A stretch of 64,000 nucleotides of DNA from Sordaria brevicollis (lineage: Eukaryota; Ascomycota; Sordariomycetes; Sordariales; Sordariaceae), in NCBI GenBank assembly GCA_033439795.1, contig JAUTDP010000017.1, positions 62,001-126,000 of the forward strand, written 5' to 3'. Both the position numbers and the translations under genes were made by a program. Each line of letters begins with the position of its first letter. Within the stretch, counting starts at the first letter, position 1. Below, one piece after another: positions 19,268 through 32,040 of the stretch. The notes beneath the pieces were generated by a model. The model did no database searches and was not told where the DNA came from. It saw only the letters and a program-made list of their open reading frames with translations.

Positions 19268-20670
19268 AGGACGAAGAGTACTGCGACCCTAATTATAATA
19301 TTACGCTTATATTTCTTAAGGAACCTCTCCCCGACAATAAAGTAGTAATAGTTCGAAACCGCGTTCTTAAACCTACCTCTACCCCTTCTAAAAAGGGCAA
19401 AAAGAAAAAGGATAAATTTATTATTAATAAATTAGGTACGTATATTATTCTATTATTATCCCCTTTACCGCTATCTTTATTAATTCGTTAATTAATTTCG
19501 TTACCTTTTTAAATGAAATATTGTACGAATTGAAGTATTTGCGCGTAGGTAGCGGCGAGTTTTCTATTAACGGTGTAAAACCCTTCGAAAGTTTGCGGGG
19601 TAATTCTTTTATTATTTAAATATTTTATGCCCTATTAATATTTTTAAAATACTTAATACGTTTTTTCCCCTTCGAAATTATTTAATAGTAGGTAGAGTAA
19701 ATTAATATTAGGCGCGTTTTTATACGTAGAGGAATTTATATTATTTATAGCCGCGATAATTATTGGGTATTAATGTGCGCCGCCGAATTGTACGTAATGT
19801 TCGCTATTATTTTATATATTAGGCTTTACGTTAAACCGAATTTCCCCGTTTATTAATTTTGCGAATTTAGCCGCCTTTATTATTTAATAGCGAATTAAAT
19901 ACTATTTTTCCGCTTCGAAATATTAATGCGCCGCTTTTGCGTTTAGGATCCCTTTTACTTAAAATATATTTTAATTAATTTAATGTATAATTTTTAGGAT
20001 AAGATTAAAGAATTTGACGATTATATATAGAAGGTTTATAAAAAAATAAGGTTATTATTTTAAAACGTTATGGTTAATAAGAAGGTAGTTTATTATATAG
20101 GGAGGAGTATAATTATAGTGATTATATTTAATAAATTTACTCCGCGGGGTATTAAAATATAGGTTATTATTATTAGCGGTTATTTTTATAATTGGTTATT
20201 TTATAATAATAAAGTAGAAATTATTAATTTCGATAAATTTATACGTATACTCCTATATAAATTTATTAACCGATTAATTGACTATTATTTTTATAGAGGG
20301 ATTTTGCTAATACTTAAGCTTTAGTAGCGTACTTTACCCTCTCTCTCGATTCCCCACCCTTTACTTCTATTTATTACGTTTTTTGCGATAATTTATTTAT
20401 AATTGTATTTTTTACTAAGTATTTATATTAATATAATATTATTATTACGGGTACTATATGTAAAAATCGTATTATTTTAGAATTTTTTACTTTAAGAGAA
20501 ACCGATAATAAAAGAGAGTTGATCTTATACGGACGTATATACCGGAAGGTCGTTAATAGAATTATATTTTAGGCGGTTAAAAATTACTAAATAATTAATT
20601 TTCTATTTATTTAGTAGAATTCTAATAATATAAGTACGAATAACGTATTACGCCGCCGATTAATGTAATA
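19268..20670 (+). pseudogene. Decayed piggyBac-type (DDE_Tnp_1_7) transposase
   Basis: Conceptual reading in fixed frames gives an N-terminal part (EEYCDPNYNITLIF, then a lysine-rich KKGKKKKDK) that ends at a GTACGT intron donor-like site near 19,435. Further on comes a core with GRS (near 20,103), FTPRGIKI (near 20,135), GYFYNWLFYNN, FCDNLF (near 20,380) and a GT-CKNR block (near 20,460), then YGRIYRKVVNRIIF. These match the order of conserved blocks in fungal piggyBac-type transposases, where FxDNLF carries a catalytic aspartate. Stops are TAA and TAG, as expected from CAA, CAG or TGG after RIP. The coordinates are approximate and the gene is dead. Confidence 0.65.
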
Positions 20671-21450
20671 AAGCGTAATGCGTAATATTTTTAACGATGT
20701 TAGTAAAATAATAATTAGCGTTCTAGTAATTATTTTTTTATATAATTATTTTATAAATAGCGTTAATATTAACGATTAATTATATATTAATAATATATAC
20801 GGTTATTATTATCGTTGTAGGTTGTTTATAATATTATTCTACGATTTCTATTTGGAGGTTATTATTATTAATATTTTCTTTAATTATAAGGAGAGACCGT
20901 TTAGTATTACTTTTAAATCGATTAAGTGTATAAAATATTAAGATTTCCGTATGTAATTAGTTAATGAGATTTATTCTACGTTTAATTAATAGGCTATTTT
21001 TTATTGTATTTATATAACCGAAAGATAGGATATTATATATTTTATTACTTTCTATATTAATAAGTATTATTGGGTACGGATTAGTAAATTGGTTAAATAT
21101 AAGATATACGTTTGTAAAAGGATAGTTAAAGTGTTTAATAGTAATATTAGAACGGTTATTAGAAAAAGAACGTTATTTGGGTGCGGTAAGTATAAAATCC
21201 CCTTTTGTAGGTAAAAGAACGAATATTAAGAAATTTATTTAGTTGGATTTTATTAAATACTATAAAAATTATTACGATATTGATTATATTAGTCTTTATA
21301 TATTTATTTGGTTATTTATTTGAAAATTTACACTCCTTCTTATACGATTTTGCTGTGTATTTAAGTTTGGTGTACTCTATTAAGTAATTGGATATTATTA
21401 GAAGGTGGATTTTTTTAATGGGTGTGATGCGATTGGTCAACCACCCCTGT

Positions 21451-21487
21451 AGGTACAAAAGTGGCCTTTTTCACCGCTAAAGAGATG
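21451..21487 (-). repeat. Right terminal inverted repeat
   Basis: Read on the minus strand it begins CATCTCTTTAGCGGTG and matches the left repeat at 36 of 37 positions. It defines the right edge of the DNA transposon. Confidence 0.95.
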
Positions 21488-22984
21488 TTTCACGGATGGG
21501 TATGTCTATACAACACCAGAACCAAGGCTACTCCGCCGTCCAATCCTTCACGTGGTGTTGGAGATGCTTCCGTACTGTCCAGTTCAGGGCACAACCCGAA
21601 CTCCCCGTTTCTCCGTCATCATATAGACAACATGCTAGATGGAACTTGATACCCAAATGATACCGTAAAGGTAACATAGCTGCGGCGCAGACATTGACCA
21701 CACTCAATGCCTGTACTGATATCAAACCCCTCAGCTTTTGTCAAGTGGTCAGTTGCCGCCGGTCCCGGACACCGGAAGCAATAAATGCATGGCCTTCGCA
21801 TTGACAAGAAATATCGCGACGGGAGAGTGCACAAAGTCCTGCCTGGCCATTAAGCCATATGGTCTGAGTGTTGGATTACACAGCGTTATGAACCGAGCCG
21901 AGCTAGCAAGCAGACAAAGCCCCGGCCAAACTGCCGCCGCCGTCAGCCCCGTCTTCCCGCCATGTGCCATACCATATGCCATCGCCGGCGGCCGCTGCCG
22001 GTCGGAAGTGCCTGCATTCGTACGATTGTTTGTGAATGGGTATGGGATCCTCTCCGTATCCCGCATCTGGGCACGCAATGCGGCCTTTCCCAACCCCGGG
22101 CAACCGACACTGCGGAATCCCGCCGGACGCACACACAGAGAGGGCTGGCTTGACAAGAACGAGGAGTAAAGGGGTTCACCCTGCCCGAGATGTTCCGGAT
22201 CCTGGCTGGGAGTAACCTTGTTGACTTGGAGAAGTCGCTCTCCTCGCACGGTTCCGTAGCCGCACGGTCACTGAATGATTGATAGATACCCGCTAACAAT
22301 CATCCGTCGATCGATGAGTCGTCCATACGTATTGCAAGTCGTCGGTTTAAACTTTGAGCAACATGAGGCGAAAGCAAGGAGGTTCAGGGCAAACAGCCCC
22401 TCATCTTGCCTCGTGGATCGTGTCACGGACGTCCGAGAGGGCACGTTCAGTCAAGACTATAGTAGAGAGAAAGCACAGATGAAAATGATCCCCAGTCCGT
22501 CATCATGTCAAGCCCCCCTAAAAAGAAGATCAGACTCCATGAAATCCAAAAGGGAAATCACGTTGGATAAGACACATGTTCTGATTGGATGAGGCGTGTT
22601 GGATATGGCGATAGCCTATCGGGTGAGCACAACCGAAGCACACCTCCCGTCTTCTTCTCCCATTGTCTGGGGGTCAGTGATATCCGGAAGAATTGGCGAA
22701 CACGAACAGAAAAGTTCTCTTTGGATATTAGATTGCTCAACTTTGAGTCCCGTCACAGTCACTTCACTAGTGAGTAGTGACCTCTCCAGCCCCCTCAGTA
22801 ACGAGAGGGGAAAAGAGAACGGTCTCACTCTAAAAGTCATGAGGTCCTACTCGTCGGTTAGGGGCACAGACCATGGGCCGTGTGGGGCCTACCTTTGGGG
22901 GCCCGCTTCCAGCTAAGCTAACCTCCTCTCCTCGTCCCTCTGAGAGTCGGGAGTTTTACCTGTAACGCGCAAGCTCTGTAACGC
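21488..22984. other. Unique non-RIP DNA between two transposon blocks
   Basis: About 1.5 kb have normal composition and no CpA depletion, and lie between the piggyBac-type element and the large nest. Open frames on both strands overlap each other and none has a recognisable domain. I see no gene. Confidence 0.5.
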
Positions 22985-23802
22985 TCCAAAATCTACACAC
23001 AACAACAACTCTACTAAATCTTTATTAAATTTTTTGTAAATAACTTCATTCTATTTATTTCGTCGAAATTTATCGATTGTATATACTTTTACTATATTTA
23101 TTTTTAATTTAGAGGTTATATTCCGTATAAAGAAGGCGGTTCGGCATTTTCTTATAAATTAAACCGCGACCGTAACCCGATTTACTACGTTTCGAACGAA
23201 GGCTAATATCAAAGCCAAAAATAAGGGGAAAATTATATATAAAACTATTAACGAATTCTTTAACGTTAACGAAATTATTATTAAAAAATATATAATATTT
23301 ATTAAAGATAAAAAACCGTTATTAATAAATATAAATGCCTACCGCCTAATTACGTTAATTAAGGAGGAAAATAAGGCTTTTAATATCGTAGTCTAAATAA
23401 TTGACCGTAACTATTTCCTTATAATTAATATTTCTCTAATTAAATTCGCTAATTAATTAAAGAATTAACGACCAATTCCTCTATCTACTTAATTATATAG
23501 ATAATAGGCAATTAAATAGCGGAAATAATACCTAGAATTCGAATTTAAGGCGGTTAATTTTAAAAATATAAAATATATAAATGTAGAAGGCTAGTTAAAT
23601 TCCTTCAAAGACTAATTTAAAGAGGTTAAAGCTATTTATATTAATTTCAATATTAAAGAAAAGAATATTTAAAATATAAACGAATTTCCCTTCTAAGTAA
23701 AGGAAATTAAAAGAGTTATAAAAGTAATATAGATTGCTTTCGCCTTAAAGAATAACCCTGCAATTAATGCAAAAGCAATATGTATTATTCCTATATAAAG
23801 CG
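22985..23802 (+). mobile_element. 5' part of a RIP-mutated Fot1/pogo-like DNA transposon
   Basis: A plus-strand coding relic can be read from about 23,190 to 23,800 in one frame with stops at former Gln or Trp codons. Recognisable blocks are LKNxRPIPLST near 23,465 and, near 23,660, NIxNINEFPF, which corresponds to the NIWNMDETGF block holding the first catalytic Asp of Tc1/mariner-Fot1/pogo transposases. The relic stops at 23,802, where element C begins. The remainder should lie beyond the window on the other side of C. The left boundary is approximate because no terminal repeat could be paired. Confidence 0.6.
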
Positions 23803-26216
23803 TGATGTCGAGGGAAGACTCAGAAAGAGTGTGTGCCGCACGCAGAAGGAAAGACATCCTTCTAATAGGGACCTACTTTTCTAACCCGCGACGCGGCCGA
23901 CCCACTTTTCGTAGTTCGATTGCGACCGCGCCTTATTGGCCCGGTATATTAGGCCGTTATAGTAATTAATATACATTTTTATTATTATATACAACCTTAT
24001 ACTATATATATATAAAACGTTCTGTATTAAATCCCGGCTTACTAAGAGAAAATTGTATTATTTTTAATCGTCCTTTATATTTATTTATAATTATAAACGT
24101 TTCTTTCCCAATCCTTTAAGGCGATTGCGATTATATTTAGGGTTGGGCCGACCGTTATTTTAATTTTAATATTCCTTTACCAATTTAAAAATATACGTTA
24201 TCCTTTCCTCTTTTATTTATTAATTATATTAATAACCCTATCCTTTTTATTTAATTAAATATTTAATCTTTTTATTTATTATTTTATACCTTAGGATAAT
24301 TTCTATTTTATATTCGTCGTTGAATTAAGAATTTTTAATTAAATTTGGGGGATGGAAACGTCGATTGAAAATATTATTATTATTAAGTACTAGAAATAAA
24401 TGGGCGATTGAAATAATAAGGTAAATTTTTATATTTAGTAGTAATTTAAAGCGATATACTAAATTACCCACCTTTTCGAATATAGTATATAATTTAGAAT
24501 ATTATTAGGATAATTTGCGAAATAGGTTACCGGGGTAATAATAATTATAATATAATTATAGGAAGACTTTATTACCTTTTTTAAATTAAATATTTTAATA
24601 ATAATTGTTATATTATTTTTTAATATTTATTATAGCGAAATTTATAATTAGGATAGCGTTTTATTGTAAGTATTTTTTAATTACAAGTATTTTTAGGTTA
24701 TATATTTCGGGGAGAAAAGTATTAAAAGGATTGGGTAATTTAAATCCGTATAATTATTCGTATAGCGATATATTAACTAATTAAGTAAAAGCGCTATTCA
24801 AATTCTATTAAAATAGTAAAAGGATAGCGTATTAATTAGAATTAGGATATATGAAATAGTAAAATTATATAATAATTTTAATTATTTAATTTTTATATTC
24901 TAAAAGTCCGTTTACTTAGGGGTAGTAAATTGTAATTATTATTAATTTAATACCCTAAGCTTTTTAAATTCTAATTTATAATTCCGATGTGAATTTTCAG
25001 TCTTTATTGGATATAATACCCTTAGGTATTCTTTAATCGCTTAAGAATAATTACTTTATTAAGAGTTTTCTTTATTCTTCGGTAGTATAAGTAAAGTGTT
25101 TTAATATAAGGAGCGTACGTTTAGTAATTCGATTGGTAATTAGTATAAAAGTATTAAAAATATTATAATTATCGATTTTCTAGGGGGAATTCGCTATTAA
25201 TATTTTTAGAAGGTTAATAATAAAATCGAAAATTATAATATTTATAAGTAAATTATATTCCGAGTAGATAATTTGGTAATTATTATTAAGGGGGTTTCGG
25301 TTAATTTAATTTAATTAATAATTTAGGTAATATTTGAAATATTTTTTAATTAGGTTAATTTTATATAGAATTGCCAAATTTCGCAAATTGTATATTATAT
25401 ATTATTTTCCGAAATAGTACTTTTCGTTATATATTATTTATAAAACCTTTTTAATATAATTAAATAGTATATATAGGGCTTTGGAGCTATCGAATCGATT
25501 ATAGTAAATTAATTTTATATTTTTATTAATAACGAAAAGGTACCCGGGATAGTAAAATATTCTACCGTCTTCGGTAATACCTTCTAAATCTATTACAACT
25601 TTTACGAATTTTTCATCTTTTTTATATTTTTTTATTAATTAATTGTAAAAAATATCGTTTATTTTAGTTTTTATAACGAATAAGGCTTATTCGTTTAGTT
25701 TATACCCTTCCTTATCCTTTTATAAATTATTTAAAGTGGGCTCGCTTTCGGGGTTCTAGTCCGGGGCGTTAATTATTCGTAAGCGGTTAAAAGTATTTAG
25801 GACGAAATTAAATTTACTAAGAATATAAAAAATTTAGAGATTGTATTATAATAAATAAATAAATGCGTTAATTAATCGACGGTTCGTTCAATCCGTAAAT
25901 ATAATCCTTAAATTCGTTTATTTAATAATACCTTTTATTACCGAATAGTCCGTAAATATAATTACCGGTTAGTTTATTAAATAAATAATTGTACAAAGAC
26001 GGCGAATAACCTATACGAAGTAGGTTATTCTTAATTCCGAAGGGTTGTAGCGGGTTTCGGCCTTAATTAAATATTTATTTAGAAATATAACGGGTAGGAC
26101 TTAATTCGCTAATATTTATATATTTAATTTCTATTTATAGCCGTTTTTAAAGTAAAATACTATTATATTAAATCCTTATTCTAATAACCTATCGATTTAA
26201 ATAAAGAATTATTTAT
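23803..26216 (-). mobile_element. Element C (Ty3/gypsy, minus): LTR, integrase and RNase H part
   Basis: The left edge at 23,803 (TGATGTCGAGGG) is spared from RIP for about 150 bp, as expected of an LTR end. Reading the minus strand from 26,216 downward gives an RNase H tail (FTDHSVIKGI, then STDRTNRRLINAFIYLSQY) followed by an integrase. Its zinc-binding region and core correspond to gypsy integrases of filamentous fungi. The LTR is probably about 0.4 kb (to roughly 24,200), but its partner lies outside the window, so its length cannot be verified. The element continues at 55,115, because element A interrupts its pol gene. The strand and protein order show that this is the 3' part. Confidence 0.65.
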
Positions 26217-26455
26217 TATCATAGGGCTAATGCCCGTGGCTAAATCTGACTGGCACTGCCAGTCGTACCGCCAATCGGGCCGCCAGTCGCGGTCCTTGCC
26301 GCCACGGTAAGCGGAGTAGCCCGTACCCGGTCTTCAAAAGGACAACCGACCAGTACCGCCCAAAGGGCGCCTCCCTTCCTCCCTTTTCCTCTTCGTAAAA
26401 CCTTATCGATTCGTTAAAACCTAATATTTATATTAATTATACTATACCCTTTATA
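26217..26455 (+). repeat. Element A 5' LTR (239 bp)
   Basis: It starts TATCATAGGG (TGTCATAGGG before RIP) and ends CCCTTTATA. It matches the 3' LTR along its full length. The left two-thirds retain many CpA and TpG steps. Confidence 0.85.
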
Positions 26456-28147
26456 TTAGGTTCTACTTTTTAAAAAGCGGATAGAAGAAGTAAATTCAAT
26501 AAACGGATAATAATTTTATAAGCGGAAGACCAATAGCTTTAAACGCGGTATTATAATATTTTTTAATATTATAATCGGATTTAATAATATAAATATTAAC
26601 GATATAAAAGAGTTTTATAATTCTTAAAACGGTATATTAAATAATAGTAATAATAGCGAAAATTTAATTAAAGGTTTAATTAAAGCCCTTAAGAGTAGCG
26701 CAACCCTTAAGGATTATATTAAATCCCTTTTATTTAATATTACCCTTATTTCTAATACCTTTACCCCTTATTTAAATTTCGGAATTATTAAATACTCCGT
26801 TCGTAAGAAGAAATCTCCTTTTAAAACCCTAATTAATAATAATTCCGACGATAATACGAATTTAATTCCCTATTGTAAAAAATAATTAAAGTTCCCTAAA
26901 TAAAACGGTTAACCCTATACCTTCGGTTTCTTTTTTAATAAATTCGTTATAATATATAATAGCGATATTAAATAAAAATTTTATAATAATTTAAATACTA
27001 TTTAGTACGAAATTATTAATACGCTTCTTATTAAATACGGTTAATAATTAGAAGGATTTTAGACCGTTATAATTATATATAATAAAGAAAATTTAATTAA
27101 ATTCCTCGAACAAATTTATACGATCTTCGATTCCTATTAGAATTAAGAAGCGGCCTTCGATAAATTCGCCCGTATATGCTAAAAGGATAACGAACTATTT
27201 GCTACCTTTTTAACCGATTTTAATAACGAAATATTCAAAATAAGTAACTACTTATAGGAAAATCCCGTTAAATTAAATTATTTCCGCTACGCTCTTAATA
27301 AAAAATAATATAATAAAATATTTATAATTACTTTCTTTAACGATTATTACGAATATTTTAAATAATTTTAATATTATATATTTAAATATAAATAAATAAT
27401 AAAATTTAAGGAAGATTATTATCGATATTAATATAATTAAAAAAGTAAAACTAAAAATAACGGACTTTATATCCTTAATATTATTTCTACTAATTATCCT
27501 ACTATTTTTTATACTTTACGTATTGTACCCTATCCTACTCTTATAACCTTTACCTAACGCCTAATTAATATAAACGGAAATATTATTATAAATATTACGC
27601 GTATAACTTATAATTAAAGCGGGCGAAATCGAAGCGGCTTTAATATAAATATTTTTACTTTTACCTTTATTAAACGTATTAAATAAATATCGAATAAAAA
27701 GCGCTAACGTCGTTAAAATAATAATTTATATATATATTATAACGCCTCTGGATACCGTATTTTAGTTTATTTATACCGGTTAATTATCCCCCCTTCCTCT
27801 AACGGAATATATATTTAAATTACTATTATTAAAATCCTTTTACTCCTAAAGGACGATAATAATAACGAGGTTTATAATTCCGCCCCTAAATAATAGGCAA
27901 AAGCCTAACTCCGGTATAAAATCGGGTCCCGGAGCCGGAAATAAAAGTATTAAATAAAATAGAGGATTTTAAATTAAAAATAGAAGTAGAACTTATTTTA
28001 ATTTTACTTATTATTAATAATCGTAATTTATTCTATATTTTTATCGATAAGGGTTACTAATATTATATTATAATTAATAAAAAAGTTATCGAAGAGCTTT
28101 AAATCCCAATTATCCTCATTCTACCCCGTATTATAAAAGGAGCGTCT

Positions 28148-28400
28148 TGTCACGGCGCTGGCGGACAGGGTCCCTGTCTGGCGGACCGGTTGTCGTTCGG
28201 GCGGTTACTTAATAAAGGTTGACCGCACTAGCGCACGTAATTGCGTGCCGCCTTCGTAGGTCGCCCGCGCCTAAGTATAAAACCTTGGCGCGGGGCGCAC
28301 CCTTTGTTCGTTTCTTCTTTTCTTCTCCATCTTATAATTCTATAATAAATTTAAATTTAACGTATTAAATTTGCTTTTCGTAATTATATTATTCGTAATA
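28148..28400 (+). repeat. B-outer 5' LTR (253 bp)
   Basis: It begins TGTCACGGCGCTGGCGGACA and ends GTAATA (GTGACA before RIP). The first 170 bp are GC-rich and almost intact, and the inward end is mutated. Confidence 0.9.
28276..28282 (+). promoter_or_regulatory. TATA box in the B-family LTR
   Basis: TATAAAA is present at the same LTR position in all five B-family LTRs (also near 49,490 and 57,390 on plus, and near 29,475 and 43,455 on minus). It is about 130 bp from the LTR start and fits the retrotransposon's own promoter. Confidence 0.6.
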
Positions 28401-29352
28401 ATTATAAAATTATTTTTAATATATTAAGGAGGTATTTAAATATTCTAAATTTATTTACCGATTAAAGTAATTATAATATATACCCTTATAATTAATTACG
28501 ATAGTGTATACCCTTAATGAAAAGGTTACCGCGGTTAAAATTATTAAGTTATTTATTACCGAGAGCGTTTAAATAAACGAGGCTTAGAAGAAGAATATAT
28601 TTAATAAGTTCGCGGTCGAGTAAATTAAATTTAATATTATAAATATATTTATTACTCTTAATGTAATTATTTAGTAAAATAATACTTTTAAATGTCGTTT
28701 ATTTAGCGATATTATAATTAGTACCTTTAAAAAGAAATAGGATATTTAATTATATAATATTAATAAATTTAATTTAAAGGATTATAATATTCCGGAAAAT
28801 ATAAATAAAGCTATTACGTTTTTTAATTAGGAAATTACTAATAAATTCGCCAACGTTCATTATACGTTTAATATAGAGGATTTATTCGGCTTCTTATATA
28901 TAAAAATTAACGTAATTATAAAATATTAAGCCTAATATAATAAAGGTTATCCAACCTTTATTTTTAAAGCTCTAATAGCTATGGGTTAAAATTATTAGGA
29001 ATGGAATAATAGTAATATCCTATTAATGGATTTTAATACTTTTAAATTTATTATCGAAGATTCCGAAAGCGTACGTACTATTTTCGAAGAAATTAAATTA
29101 CGGACTATTTTAATTAAAGTTATTCTTTTTTAATAACGGGAATATTAAATTATCGCTATTAATTTAAATATTAACCTAGGATAAATATATAAATACGCCG
29201 CTAATTTATTAAAATATTAGAAGGGTATTGAAATAAATAACGAACGTTTTTATAAGGATTTGCGTAAGGAATAAAGTAAGAATATATTCTTAATATATTA
29301 ATTATTAAAAGCCCGCGGAAATAAGGATCCCGATTTCGAATTGGACGATTAC
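28401..29352 (+). pseudogene. B-outer gag relic, first part
   Basis: It aligns by eye with the gag region of B3 (57,512-58,455) base for base apart from RIP differences. It breaks off at GACGATTAC, where the B-inner LTR begins. The matching continuation ATTACGAGACTTTACG is found at 43,586. Confidence 0.75.
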
Positions 29353-29605
29353 TGTTACGAGCGACGTAGTTACGAGAGACAAGCTTAACACATTAAATCC
29401 AAATCTATTGTAGAATTACAAAATAAAGAAGAAAAGAAAAAACGAACAAAGGGTATACCCTGCGCCAAGGTTTTATACCTAGGCGCGGGCGACCTACGAA
29501 GGCGGCACGCAGTTACGTACGCTAATGCGGTTAACCTTTATTAAGTGACCGCCCGAACGATAACCGGTCCGTTGGATAGGGACCCTATCCGCCAACGCCG
29601 TAATA
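29353..29605 (-). repeat. B-inner 3' LTR (253 bp)
   Basis: On the minus strand it starts TATTACGGCGTTGGCGG and ends GCTCGTAACA. Its outward end (29,353-29,440) keeps many CpA steps. Confidence 0.9.
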
Positions 29606-32040
29606 TTACCCCCCCCTCCGAAAAAAATTCGCCCTAAGTTTTTAAAATATTAGAATTATTAATATATATAAAATAAGTCTTTTATTTTTTAATGTTTATT
29701 ATCCTTTTTAACTTCTTTATACCTTTTTTTAAAAGAATATTATTATTTAAATAATCTTTATCGAATTTTTTCGTTTCCGCCTTTTATAATTATTCCTTTA
29801 AATATAATAGCGGGCTTGGGTATTTTAAATATACTTTATAGTAAATTTACAATAATTTAAATAAATTCTTAAAATTTTTAACGTTATAAAACTTCGGGTT
29901 CGGGTCGTATCCTTTTTAATTTATTTAATATTAAAATTTATTAAAATATACTTAAAAAGTTAAAATCTTTTCTATTTCCTATTTAATATTATTATTAATA
30001 TATTTTCCTATTAGTTTTTTTAATTTTTATCCGGGTAATAAATTATTAGGGTATTTCTTTAATTAATTTATATAGAAAACGTCTATTCCCTTTTACCCTT
30101 CTAAAATTTTTAATTTAAATAGATAATTATATTTCTCTTTAATCTTAAAATATCGATTAATTAAAGGAAAATCGAATTTATAATTTAACCGGTCGATAAA
30201 TTCGTTCCGTTTAATAATAAATACTTTATTTCTAGGACCAAAATCCGGGACGCGCTAATATTTATCTATTTATTTAGCTATTTATTCTTAAATTTTAATA
30301 ATATATTCCTTAACTTTTTCTACGAAACTTCGAATCCGTTTTACTATTCTTTATATATCCTTATAATTAAATTTCTCTTTAATTATTAACCGAACGCCGT
30401 TAAAATTTATATATATTTCCTAATTTAAAATACCGGGTATAAAAAACCCTTTTAATACTTCGTATAATTATATTCCTCCTAAATTATCGTATAATATCCC
30501 TATTTAAACGACGTTTATTATTAAGATCGCTTCCAATTAATTATTCTAAAAATAGTTAACGAAAGGACGAAAATATTAGTCGAAGTATTTATTTATAATT
30601 TCCGCTTATTTAATAATTTAATTATAACCTGAGGAAATTAATTTCTACCGGATATTAAAAATCTTCGCTAATTCGTTTATAAAATCTAAAATAAATTAAG
30701 GACCTTTATTTAAAATAATTTCGCTTAGTAAGCCGTAAATATAATATAAACCTTCGTAATATATATAGGCTACGTCCCTAATAATTACTATAATAAAATA
30801 AGGGATAATTTATAATATTTTACTTAATTAGTCTATTATTACGAATATATTATCGAATCCCTATTTATTTTTAAATATTAATTTAAAGTTTACGATTAAA
30901 TTCTATTAAATACGTTAAGCCGTCGGAATAGGCTCTAATTTGCCGGGTATTTTATTATAAGGAACTTTCGAAATATAGTATATTACGTAATTGGCGACGA
31001 AACGGTCGACGTTATTAATTATCCCTAATTATTAATATTATATAAAAATTAAACGTTTTATTTTATTCCGGCCCGGATAAGCGGTAGTAATCTTTGCGTA
31101 TAGTTTATAAATAACCTAAACTCTTAGGGTATTAGGTAGTATAATAAATTTGTCGAAACGGGTAAGGATTTTATTAATAATTAATTAATACCCGTTCTCC
31201 CCCCTTTTAATTATATTTTAATAAATTTCTAAATCTAGGCAAATCTTATTCTCGAATATAAAATAATTTATTAAAAAGTATCTTTCTAAACGTTCTTTAT
31301 AATTACCCTCCGCGATTTTTAAATTAATTTCTATAAAAATTCCTAAAGACGAAATAAATATATAAACGGTAATAATATTATTAATTATATTATTAAATTA
31401 TATTATATAATTGTCTTCTAAATTCTTAAAGAATTAGAAGGTACGTTAAACCTTTTATTTAATTTTTTAACTCTTTAAATTTTCTACCTTCTTTAATAAA
31501 ATATTAACCGTTCTATTCTCCTTTCCTAAGTAAGATTCTTATTCCCTAGCTAAATCTATAGCGCCAATATAGCATGGGGTCTATCTCCGATTCCCCGTAA
31601 GATAAAACCGTAGGTATTAAGCGCCCCGGATAAAAACCCCGGCTATATTTCTCGGCGCGGACTTATCCGCGCCGCTTTTTCGGCGTTCTACAATCGCAGT
31701 ACATACCCACCGCCAACGTGATTAATATCCGTCTCATCCCTCCTATTTACTATTACGCTAAAATATTAAACCGCCCCGCTTTCTTAATCCGTTGTCCCGT
31801 CCTTTATTTATTATTATTTTCCGCCTTCTATTCCCCCGCCCGTTTACCCTTTTAACCGCTATTAAATTTCTTAATTATTAAACTTTCTTTTATTCCTTTT
31901 ATCCTTTTCCTCCCTTTATTACGGTTATGTTTTTATTATAATTTATATTAATATAAAGATTTCCTTCCCTTAAATATAAAAACCCTTTATCCCCTGGGTT
32001 TTTTTAAGCTTTTCTTTCCTTTAATAATAATAATTAATTC

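Larger units (their letters stand above)
19040..21487 (+). mobile_element. RIP-mutated DNA transposon with 37-bp TIRs, piggyBac-type
   Basis: Two 37-bp inverted repeats (19,040-19,076 and 21,451-21,487) bound 2.4 kb of AT-rich DNA and differ at one base, a G-to-A change at 19,071 that fits RIP. The outermost 100 bp or so are hardly mutated, while the interior is full of TAA/TAG stops. The interior encodes a transposase relic on the plus strand. I cannot find a TTAA target duplication at the ends, which piggyBac elements normally show: the flanks read TCTAT on the left and TTTCA on the right. The duplication may have decayed, or the family may be a relative with different target rules. Confidence 0.8.
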
